Assembly (NCBI GenBank): GCA_016287675.1
Contig: JAEFAR010000008.1
Span: 1 to 64,000 of the forward strand
DNA length: 64,000 nt
Direction: 5' to 3'
DNA from: Lachnospiraceae bacterium
GTDB taxonomy: Bacteria; Bacillota; Clostridia; Lachnospirales; Lachnospiraceae
Shown here: piece by piece, positions 54,661 through 62,654 of the stretch
Layout of the letters: each line of letters starts with the position of its first letter
How positions within the stretch are numbered: position 1 is the first letter of the stretch
Made by a program: the position numbers and the translations under genes
Notes under the pieces: model-generated
What the model was told of the DNA's origin: nothing
Databases searched by the model: none
Seen by the model: only the letters and a program-made list of their open reading frames with translations

Positions 54661-54807
54661 ATGATCGATTACGAAGAGGAAATAAAAAAATTCCAGCCCA
54701 GTCTCGAGATAGAAGAGGCTGAGGAGGCGATTTTTCACAATGACATGACGGACATTGCCGATGTCATAGAAAAACTTTCCGGACCTAAGGGGGCCAAGAA
54801 ACAATGA
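54661..54807 (+). CDS. 48-residue acidic small protein
   Basis: MIDYEEEIKKFQPSLEIEEAE ... MTDIADVIEKLSGPKGAKKQ: a soluble, probably helical small protein. CGGAGGG is 7 bases before the ATG, and its TGA overlaps the ATG of the next gene by four bases, strong signs of genuine coupled translation. No family recognised; it may bind the zinc-ribbon TPR membrane protein encoded next. Confidence 0.7.
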   Translation: MIDYEEEIKKFQPSLEIEEAEEAIFHNDMTDIADVIEKLSGPKGAKKQ

Positions 54808-56207
54808 ATTGTCCGAGATGCGGTTACAAGATCGTCGGACATCGCCGCAGGTGCGAAAATTGCGGTCAGGACCTGAGACCATACGAGAGCCTCAGAAAGC
54901 TCTCCAACAAGCTTTACAATGAAGGGCTTGCAGAGGCACAGGTCAGGAACCTTTCCGGAGCCTGCGACAAATTAAAAAGAAGCCTGGAATACAATAAAGA
55001 AAACATTGACGCACGGAATCTCCTGGGACTTGTGTATTACGAGCTGGGAGAGACCGTGGCTGCCATTGTTGAGTGGGTTATCAGTACCAATATCTCAAAG
55101 AACGATAATCCGGCAGATGCTCTTCTGGAAAAAGTCCAGGGAGATGCCAATGAATTTCGGGAAGCGAAGTCGGCGGTCAAAAAATTTAATATTGCTTTGG
55201 ATATGGCAAAGCAGGGCAACGACGATCTCGCAATGATGCAGCTTAAGAAGGTTACCGCTCTCAATGATCATTATGTAAGGGCATTTCTGCTGCTTTCCCT
55301 TTTGCAGATAAAGCACGGCGAATACGAAAACGCCAAGAAGAATCTGAAAAGGGTTCTGAAAGTGGACGTGGGTAATCTGGATGCCAGAAGATACATGAAT
55401 GAGCTTCGAAAAGCTGTGGGAGACAAGGGAAAAGCAAACGAAGCCCCGTCGAGAAACGATTCGGGAAGCGAAACCGACAGCCCCTTCGGTATCTCGAAGG
55501 GAACGCCCTATCGTGAGGACAAGCCGAATTTCGCTGCGTTTGTTACCTTCTTTGTGGGCATTGTGATCGGAGTACTGGCAATCTACTTTTTTGCCGTTCA
55601 CGGCATCAGAGCAAAGCTGGTGGCGGAGAATGCCGAAGAGACCAGAAAACTGGGAACTCAGATCTCCGACCTTACTGCGAAGAAATCTTCGCTTGAAAGC
55701 GAAAAAACCATACTTGAAGGCAGAGTTTCGGATCTGAGCAGTGAACTGCTTTATGAAAAGAAGCTTAACGCTGTTAACTATGTTGAGTTTATAAATCTCT
55801 GTGCGGAATTTGATGAGATCAGGGACAATGTGACGGAGCCGGCTAAGGCACTGTATGAAGCAAAGTTAAAAGAAAAAGAGGCAGCTCAAAATGCGGCAGG
55901 AACCGTTGATCCCGCAGAAGAAACTGCCGAACCTGTTGAAGAAACCACAGAGCAGGATCCTGAAAACGTGACTGAGAACGAGCCGGAGAAGGAACCGGAA
56001 AACTCCCCTTACAGCACAGATGAAAATGTAAGCTTCAGGGATTTCCTGACTTATGAGCAGAGTGACAGGATAGAGGCTTTTTACAACAACCTCCTTGCTT
56101 TTGACACCGGTCTTGCTGCGGACAATGCCAACATTCTCCGTATGCATGAACATATGAAAAAATACATTTCCGAGATCATTAAGATGTTGGAAGATGATGA
56201 GTCATAA
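54804..56207 (+). CDS. Zinc-ribbon TPR membrane protein
   Basis: A 467-residue protein: zinc ribbon MNCPRCGYKIVGHRRRCENCG (two CxxC pairs), three or four TPR units (about 35-195), a membrane helix (FAAFVTFFVGIVIGVLAIYFF) at about 247-270, a coiled coil (ETRKLGTQISDLTAKKSSLE), an acidic Glu-Pro spacer and a helical C-terminus. Likely an envelope assembly scaffold with cytosolic TPRs and an external coiled coil. Function unknown. Coupled to the 48-residue gene. Confidence 0.8.
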   Translation: MNCPRCGYKIVGHRRRCENCGQDLRPYESLRKLSNKLYNEGLAEAQVRNLSGACDKLKRSLEYNKENIDARNLLGLVYYELGETVAAIVEWVISTNISKNDNPADALLEKVQGDANEFREAKSAVKKFNIALDMAKQGNDDLAMMQLKKVTALNDHYVRAFLLLSLLQIKHGEYENAKKNLKRVLKVDVGNLDARRYMNELRKAVGDKGKANEAPSRNDSGSETDSPFGISKGTPYREDKPNFAAFVTFFVGIVIGVLAIYFFAVHGIRAKLVAENAEETRKLGTQISDLTAKKSSLESEKTILEGRVSDLSSELLYEKKLNAVNYVEFINLCAEFDEIRDNVTEPAKALYEAKLKEKEAAQNAAGTVDPAEETAEPVEETTEQDPENVTENEPEKEPENSPYSTDENVSFRDFLTYEQSDRIEAFYNNLLAFDTGLAADNANILRMHEHMKKYISEIIKMLEDDES

Positions 56208-56242
56208 TTTTTTTTCGATTTCTCTTTTCCCGGAGGGAAAAA

Positions 56243-57112
56243 ATGCCGACAATAATCTATGTGATGATAATTATCCTGATTGGGATTTTTCTCTTATATG
56301 CATGGGCTGTCATGCCGCGTATGTTCCGAAAGGCTGACAGGAGATCTTTTATGGGACATTACTATGCCCACAGAGGATTTCATGATAATGCCGGGGAAGC
56401 GCCGGAAAACTCGATCCCGGCTTTTAAAAAGGCTGTGGAAATGGGCTACGGCATTGAACTGGATGTTCAGCTCACCAAGGACGAAAAGGTCGTGGTCTTT
56501 CATGACGGCGATCTGAAAAGAGTCTGCGGAGTGGATGCGGCAGTGAACTCCAGGACTTACGAAGAACTGCAGGAACTCTGCGTCTGTTCTTCCCACGAGA
56601 AGATACCTTTGTTTGAAGATGTTTTAAAAACCGTCGACGGCAAAGTCCCCATGATCGTGGAAATAAAGATGGTGGATTCAAAAACAAGGATCTGCGAGCT
56701 GGCTGATGAGCTGCTTTTAAAGTACAAAGGACTTTACTGCGTGGAGTCCTTCCATCCCGCAGCTGTCAGATGGTTTGGGAAACACAGACCGGAGCTTTTA
56801 AGAGGACAGCTTTCAAGTAATTTTGCAAAGGATAAAGGAAAAAAAGAAAGCATCGGAGAATTTGCGGTTCATTTCCTTTTCACCGATTTCTTTTGCAGAC
56901 CGGATTTCGTTGCATATTCCTGCGATCATCCCGATAACATCGGATTCAGACTGGCCAAACTCCTTGGGGCACTTCCTGTAGCATGGACGGTGAAATCCCC
57001 GGAAAAGCTGGCTGAGATCAAAAACAAATACAAGTTGTTCATTTTCGAAGGCTTCAGACCCGAGAAAGTGACGAAGATCGATAAAAACGGAACGGGACAT
57101 GAAGGAGACTGA
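56243..57112 (+). CDS. Glycerophosphodiester phosphodiesterase
   Basis: A 289-residue enzyme with an N-terminal membrane helix (IIYVMIIILIGIFLLYAW) and the GDPD barrel: YYAHRGFHDN (catalytic His, Arg), APENSIPAF, GIELDVQLTKDEKVVVFHDGDL (metal Glu-Asp and second His), and a C-terminal VAWTVKSPEKLAEI. It hydrolyses glycerophosphodiesters, here perhaps membrane-anchored. The last 14 bases overlap the amidase gene. Confidence 0.93.
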   Translation: MPTIIYVMIIILIGIFLLYAWAVMPRMFRKADRRSFMGHYYAHRGFHDNAGEAPENSIPAFKKAVEMGYGIELDVQLTKDEKVVVFHDGDLKRVCGVDAAVNSRTYEELQELCVCSSHEKIPLFEDVLKTVDGKVPMIVEIKMVDSKTRICELADELLLKYKGLYCVESFHPAAVRWFGKHRPELLRGQLSSNFAKDKGKKESIGEFAVHFLFTDFFCRPDFVAYSCDHPDNIGFRLAKLLGALPVAWTVKSPEKLAEIKNKYKLFIFEGFRPEKVTKIDKNGTGHEGD

Positions 57113-57911
57113 GAAAAAGAACACACCCTACGAGCGAGAGGTGAAGAAAAGAAGACTGTTACTTGAGATCCTTATCCTTGTTTTTACTCTTTTGCTCGGT
57201 ATAATGATCACCGGCCTGATCAATTCGGCCATAAAAGCCTACAGGATCGCACAGATCACCCCTACTCCCGTACCTACACTGTTTGCAAGGATCACTAAGA
57301 CACCGACTCCCACACCTGAGATCACCCCGACTCCGGGACCTGTGGTAATGGTGGACCCCGGACACGGAGGTATCGACGTAGGGACAGATGCATCCGGAAC
57401 GGCAGATGTCTATGAGAAGACAATAAATCTTTCCATAGGACTCAAGGTCAGGGAAAAGCTTGAAGCACTGGGCTTCACGGTGCTCATGACCAGAGAAGAG
57501 GACGTCACCCTGCATCTGGATGACAGACTGATCCTGGCAAATGAAACGGATATTTCCGCATTTGTAAGCATACATTTAAATTCCGCCCAGGAAGGGGATG
57601 TGACCTCCTCCGGGTGCGAAGTCTATTACAACAGCAGGAAAAACGAAAACAGTCAGCTTATGGCTGAATGTATCGTAAATGAGATCTGCAATTACACGGG
57701 AGCAAGAAACAGGGGAGTGAAGGACAACACCTTCGAAGTCTTACAGACTTCAAAGCCTGCGGTGCTTGTGGAGTGCGGATTTATGAGCTCCGAAACGGAG
57801 TATCCTTATCTTAAGGACGACGGGTATCAGGACCTTATCGCAGACGGTATTGTGGAAGGCCTTTTGAAATACTACAAAAAATTGAATGGAGTAAACCGAA
57901 AAGATGAATAA
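57099..57911 (+). CDS. N-acetylmuramoyl-L-alanine amidase
   Basis: A 270-residue exported Amidase_3 protein: membrane anchor (LLLEILILVFTLLLGIMITGL), a short Thr-Pro linker (TPTPTPEITPTPGP), then the zinc site MVDPGHGGIDVGTD, YEKTINLS, VSIHLNSA and catalytic VECGFMSS. It cleaves the bond between peptide and glycan in peptidoglycan and works in the wall. Overlaps the GDPD gene and, by eight bases, the MFS fusion gene, so all three are co-transcribed. Confidence 0.94.
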   Translation: MKETEKKNTPYEREVKKRRLLLEILILVFTLLLGIMITGLINSAIKAYRIAQITPTPVPTLFARITKTPTPTPEITPTPGPVVMVDPGHGGIDVGTDASGTADVYEKTINLSIGLKVREKLEALGFTVLMTREEDVTLHLDDRLILANETDISAFVSIHLNSAQEGDVTSSGCEVYYNSRKNENSQLMAECIVNEICNYTGARNRGVKDNTFEVLQTSKPAVLVECGFMSSETEYPYLKDDGYQDLIADGIVEGLLKYYKKLNGVNRKDE

Positions 57912-60552
57912 TGAAAGATCGGGAACCGGGTTAACCACAGCCGCGGGTTTTGCAGCCTGGGGTGTTTCGGGACTCGTTACCAGCTTTGTTCCGCTTTTGT
58001 TCGTGGTCATGAATAAGGAACTGAAGCTGACATTTGTTACATTGGGGCTTTTCATCCTACTGCATTTTGCTCTTTGCGCAGCAGGCGATCTGTTTTCGGG
58101 CAGACTGGCATCCAAGATCGGATACAAGTTAACGATAGTTCTGGGATCGATACTTACGACCTTTGGACTTTTGGGACTTGGCTTTCTGCCGGATATCATC
58201 GGAGGAGTCCTCGGAGTTTTGATCTCTGCGGTGTTAACAGGTGCCGGTGCCGGGCTTACGGTCGTTCCTGCGGGCAATCTGATCAGATCCGTTTCTGACG
58301 GGGATGATGAAAAAATCAAATATCTGCATCTTTACAGATGCGCAGGACAGGCAGCCGCAGTGCTTTTAAGCGCTTTATTTCTGGCTTTGGCGGGAATCGA
58401 AAAATGGAGGATACTTTCCACTCTGTGGGCGATAGTTCCGATAGTGGTTGCTCTGCTCCTTCTCTTTGCGGATTTTTATGAACCTGAAGAAGATGAATTT
58501 GAATTTTCCGGACTCTTCGGAAACCCGATGTTCGGAATATTGATGATCTTAATGTTTTTTGCGGGAGCTGCCGAACAATCCATGACTCAGTGGATCGCAG
58601 CTTTTGCGGAGGTTTCCACGGAAATCGCAGGACTGGCCGGACGTTTGGTCGGGCCCTTCCTCTTTGTGATCGGAGTGGGGATCTCCAGATTTCTGTTTTT
58701 GAAATTTGCCGACAGGATCAGGTTACAACGTGTCATGATCTACGGAGCTGCACTTGCGGCAGCGGCGTATCTTCTGGCGATCCTTTCGGGAAATCAGATA
58801 TTATCCCTTGTGGGATGTGTTCTGGTCGGAATCGCCTCAGGCTTTTTAAGACCTGCAACATTCTCACTTGCTTCATCCAAGATCACGGGAGAGGAAACGA
58901 AAGCATTTGCTTTACTGATGCTTGCGGGCGATCTGGGATACGGAGCGGGTCCCGCCCTTGTCGGGATAGCGGCGGGTATGATCGACAATAATCTTAAGAA
59001 AGGAATGTTCATTGCACTACTTTTCCCGATTGCGATGATAATTACCATTATGAAGGTAAACAAGAATCTTGCCGGAAAACTGATAAGAGAAAAGAAGACA
59101 TGGATCGGCATAGCATGTGCGGCCCTTATCATCACATTATCAGCATTTACCGGTGGCTGCACCGGTACAGCGGTAACAACACCCACACCTACACCTACAA
59201 AGATTTTGGTCGAGCCTCCTGTTCCGATCTCAACACTTCCTCCGGCAACAGAGACTCCCATACCGACGTTTACACCTACGCCGGTGCCGGCTACACCTAC
59301 TTTGTCGCCTACACCCACACCTACGAGAAAGCCTACCTCCACACCTACTCCTGTTCCCACGGGATTTGCGGGGGTTACCATTACACCTCGTACAGGTATC
59401 GTCTTCTCAACGGATTCTATCAACATCAGGATCGGCCCCGGTACCGGATACAAGGTAGTCGGCGGCGGTAAGGTCAACGAGGAATTCAAGCTTACGGGTG
59501 AAACATCCAACGGATGGTGGCAGATCAGCTACGACGGAGGAACCGCTTACATCAGCAAGGATTACTCCAAGCTTAAGGGTGAAGCACCCACCTGCACTCC
59601 CACCATCGGACTTGCGGTAACCGCAACACCTACTCCCAAGGCATCGGTAACCAATCCTCCCGCAACTACGGATTTTGAAAAGTATGTAGGATTTACGGGA
59701 GCATCATACATTGCCATTGACGCAAAGACAGGCGATGTTCTCCATGCTTACAATGAAAAGATCAAGAGGAGTCCCGCTTCTCTTACAAAGATGATGACGG
59801 CACTCATTGCTGTTGAACAGTTCTATCTGAACGATGAATGTCCTGCTGCTTTAGACACTCTTCGCTGGAATGATGTTTCTTATCAGGGAGAGACAGTTGA
59901 AGGACTTGATAATGAAATGGCAACATTTGCGGACCTTGTGGCAAGCAAGACCGGTGTAAAATACACTGCCGAACAGTGGATCGAGGCTCCTTACACAGTT
60001 GAAGACAGACTGTATCAGATGCTGATCTACAGTGCCGCTGATGCAGCGGAAGCACTTGCTTATCTGATGGAGGGTGATGTTACCTGGTTCGCTGAAGAAA
60101 TGATGGCGCAGAAGGCAACTCAGCTCGGACTTTCGGGAACCTACTTCAACAATGCGGCAGGCGCCGATTCTTCCTGCAGCGATGCTTTTGCGGGTAATGT
60201 ATCCACAGCTCAGGATCTTGCGATCATTGCAAAGAATCTCATGGAAGACGGAACACTCAGAAAGATCGTAAGCACCAAGACTTACACTGTTCCTGCATCC
60301 GGCGAGATCCCCGCAACACTGATCACTAACGGAAACCTTCTTCTTACGGATTCCACATACAGAAGCAACAACTTTACCTGCATAGGTATCAAGACAGGTC
60401 ACACCGATGAAGCCGGCTACTGCCTCGCAGCATGCGGCAAGGACAGCGATGGAAATGAGGTCATCGTTATCACACTCGGAAACAGGACAAGACAGGAAAA
60501 TGCAGAACAGACAATGAAGATGCTCGATTACATCTTCAAATACGAGAGATAA
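57904..60552 (+). CDS. MFS transporter fused to SH3 and D,D-carboxypeptidase domains
   Basis: An 882-residue fusion in one uninterrupted frame. Residues 1-395 form about twelve helices of an MFS carrier. A further helix (WIGIACAALIITLSAF) ends in GGC (C419), resembling a lipoprotein signal. A Thr-Pro spacer (about 425-485), an SH3 domain (about 490-555, INIRIGPGTGYKVVGGG) and a second spacer follow; from about 595 is a peptidase S11 D-Ala-D-Ala carboxypeptidase domain with S626-LTK629 and K830-T-G. The second motif is S710-A-A-D, lacking the usual Asn of SxN, so activity is uncertain. The exterior module would sit in the wall while the carrier spans the membrane. Follows the amidase by an overlap. 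Confidence 0.88.
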   Translation: MNNERSGTGLTTAAGFAAWGVSGLVTSFVPLLFVVMNKELKLTFVTLGLFILLHFALCAAGDLFSGRLASKIGYKLTIVLGSILTTFGLLGLGFLPDIIGGVLGVLISAVLTGAGAGLTVVPAGNLIRSVSDGDDEKIKYLHLYRCAGQAAAVLLSALFLALAGIEKWRILSTLWAIVPIVVALLLLFADFYEPEEDEFEFSGLFGNPMFGILMILMFFAGAAEQSMTQWIAAFAEVSTEIAGLAGRLVGPFLFVIGVGISRFLFLKFADRIRLQRVMIYGAALAAAAYLLAILSGNQILSLVGCVLVGIASGFLRPATFSLASSKITGEETKAFALLMLAGDLGYGAGPALVGIAAGMIDNNLKKGMFIALLFPIAMIITIMKVNKNLAGKLIREKKTWIGIACAALIITLSAFTGGCTGTAVTTPTPTPTKILVEPPVPISTLPPATETPIPTFTPTPVPATPTLSPTPTPTRKPTSTPTPVPTGFAGVTITPRTGIVFSTDSINIRIGPGTGYKVVGGGKVNEEFKLTGETSNGWWQISYDGGTAYISKDYSKLKGEAPTCTPTIGLAVTATPTPKASVTNPPATTDFEKYVGFTGASYIAIDAKTGDVLHAYNEKIKRSPASLTKMMTALIAVEQFYLNDECPAALDTLRWNDVSYQGETVEGLDNEMATFADLVASKTGVKYTAEQWIEAPYTVEDRLYQMLIYSAADAAEALAYLMEGDVTWFAEEMMAQKATQLGLSGTYFNNAAGADSSCSDAFAGNVSTAQDLAIIAKNLMEDGTLRKIVSTKTYTVPASGEIPATLITNGNLLLTDSTYRSNNFTCIGIKTGHTDEAGYCLAACGKDSDGNEVIVITLGNRTRQENAEQTMKMLDYIFKYER

Positions 60553-60567
60553 ACAACTTCGGGGGCA

Positions 60568-60607
60568 GAAAGGCTCTGCCGTTTGGCAGAGCCTTTCTCC
60601 TTTAATT
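60568..60607 (+). terminator. Rho-independent terminator
   Basis: GAAAGGCTCTGCC (60568-60580) pairs with GGCAGAGCCTTTC (60585-60597), then a T-rich tail. Confidence 0.9.
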
Positions 60608-60660
60608 TAACTCAGTCTTATGACTGAACCAAGATTAAGAAAAAACAGGTTTGGTGAGTT

Positions 60661-62604
60661 ATGGAACAATACAACGGCAGTCAGATAGTAGTACTTGAAG
60701 GACTGGAGGCAGTCAGAAAGCGCCCCGGCATGTACATCGGAAGCACCGGATCGAGAGGTCTTCATCATCTCATCTGGGAGATCCTGGACAACGGTATAGA
60801 TGAACATCTGGCAGGATATTGCAACCGCATTGACATTACATTAAGAAAAGACGGTGGTATCACCATCGCCGACACAGGACGCGGAGTTCCCGTGGACATT
60901 CATCCCACAAAGGGTATCCCGACAGTAAGAGTGGTTTACACCATCCTTCATGCCGGAGGTAAGTTTTCAAATTCGGTCTACAAGGTTTCCGGAGGTCTTC
61001 ACGGTGTCGGTGCATCTGTAGTAAACGCTCTTTCAAATCATATGATCGTTGAAGTGCGAAGAGACGGTAAGGTCTACAGAGATGAGTACAGGGACGGAGG
61101 ACATCCCGTCGTTGAACTGGAAAAGGGACTGCTGCCTGTAGTGGGAAAGTGCGCAAAATCCGAGACAGGAACGAAAGTAACCTTCTATCCGGACGATTCC
61201 ATTTTTGAGACCGTTGAATTCAAGCCTGAAGTGATCACCAAGCACTTAAAGGAATCAGCCTTTTTGAACAAGGGGCTGACTTTGAATTTTAAGGATGAGA
61301 TCAACAAGACGGAGACCACCTTCTGCGAAGAAGAAGGGATCAAGAGCTACGTCAACTATCTCACAAAGGCTTCGGAAAGAGACAATGAAAGCTTCAAGAC
61401 TCTTATTCCCGAGCCGGTTTACATTGAGGGACAGAGCGGAGACATTGATGTGGAGGTTGCTTTTACCTACACAAATTCCTACTCCGAAAACATTAACTCC
61501 TATTGCAACAGGATCAATGTTGTAGACGGAGGTACACTGGTAACAGGCTTTAAGTCCGCACTTACGGGCATCATGAACAAATATGCCCGGGAGCTGGGGA
61601 TCTTAAAGGATAAAGACGAAAATTTTGACGGCAAGGACATACGTAACGGTATCGTTGCCATCATTTCCATAAAGCACCCCGATCCCCAGTTTGAAGGCCA
61701 GACAAAGACAAAACTGGGCAACACGGATGCCAAGCAGGCTGTGGATGATGTATTCACCGCCGAAGCCACAAGGTACTTTGACAAGAACATTGAAGAACTT
61801 AAGGCTATCCTTGAGAATTCAATGAGATCATACAATGCTAGAAAAGCGGGAGACAAAGCCAGAAATGCCGTTCTGAAGCAGTTGAGCGATGTGGACACGA
61901 GAAGCAAGCTGGCCAGCTGTTCTTCCAAAAAGGCCGAAGAGTGTGAGATCTACATCGTAGAGGGTGATTCCGCAGGAGGCACGGTAAAGACTGCCAGAAA
62001 CAGAAAGACTCAGGCGGTGCTGCCTCTCAGAGGAAAGATCCTGAACGTTGAAAAGGCTCCTCTTGAAAGGATCCTTACGAACAATGAGATCAAAACCATG
62101 ATCGCTGCCTTCGGTTGCGGTATCGGAGACGATTTTGACATTACAAAGCTCAGATACGACAAGATCATCATCCTGACGGATGCCGATGTGGACGGCGCCC
62201 ACATTTCGACCCTGATGCTGACCTTCTTCTACAGGTTCATGCCGGAGCTCATAATGGAGGGCAAGGTGTACAGGGGAATGCCGCCTCTTTACAAGGTGGA
62301 TTACGAAACCGGAAAGAAAAAAGGAAAAGAATCCAGGTATCTTTTTAATGACTTCGAACTTGAGAAGTTCAGAAAAGAGGGTCACAAGATCCTGGCTTTA
62401 CAGAGATACAAAGGTCTGGGTGAAATGGATGCGGAGCAGCTCTGGGAAACCACACTGGATCCCGCTTCAAGAGTTCTGGCTCAGGTGTCCATCTCCGATA
62501 CGGTGGAAGCAGATGAGGTCACAACTCTTCTTATGAGTTCCAATGTTCCCCCCAGACGTGATTTCATCATGACCGAGGCCAGGTACGCAAACGTGGACGT
62601 TTAA
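60661..62604 (+). CDS. Type IIA topoisomerase B subunit (GyrB/ParE family)
   Basis: A 647-residue ATPase subunit: GHKL ATP site (IWEILDNGIDEHLAG, DTGRGVPVDIH, GGLHGVGASVVNALS), transducer domain, and TOPRIM with VEGDSAGGTVKTAR, LPLRGKILNVEKA and TDADVDGAHI. RYKGLGEMDAEQLWETT follows. It works with the A subunit encoded 50 bases later to change DNA supercoiling or unlink chromosomes. EGDSAGGT in place of EGDSAGGS, and a location far from a dnaA-type neighbourhood, favour a second, ParE-like pair, but gyrase cannot be excluded. Confidence 0.9.
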   Translation: MEQYNGSQIVVLEGLEAVRKRPGMYIGSTGSRGLHHLIWEILDNGIDEHLAGYCNRIDITLRKDGGITIADTGRGVPVDIHPTKGIPTVRVVYTILHAGGKFSNSVYKVSGGLHGVGASVVNALSNHMIVEVRRDGKVYRDEYRDGGHPVVELEKGLLPVVGKCAKSETGTKVTFYPDDSIFETVEFKPEVITKHLKESAFLNKGLTLNFKDEINKTETTFCEEEGIKSYVNYLTKASERDNESFKTLIPEPVYIEGQSGDIDVEVAFTYTNSYSENINSYCNRINVVDGGTLVTGFKSALTGIMNKYARELGILKDKDENFDGKDIRNGIVAIISIKHPDPQFEGQTKTKLGNTDAKQAVDDVFTAEATRYFDKNIEELKAILENSMRSYNARKAGDKARNAVLKQLSDVDTRSKLASCSSKKAEECEIYIVEGDSAGGTVKTARNRKTQAVLPLRGKILNVEKAPLERILTNNEIKTMIAAFGCGIGDDFDITKLRYDKIIILTDADVDGAHISTLMLTFFYRFMPELIMEGKVYRGMPPLYKVDYETGKKKGKESRYLFNDFELEKFRKEGHKILALQRYKGLGEMDAEQLWETTLDPASRVLAQVSISDTVEADEVTTLLMSSNVPPRRDFIMTEARYANVDV

Positions 62605-62654
62605 GTTTTAACACGGTGCAATCGTTATATAAAAAGTGAAAGCGAGTGTAACTC

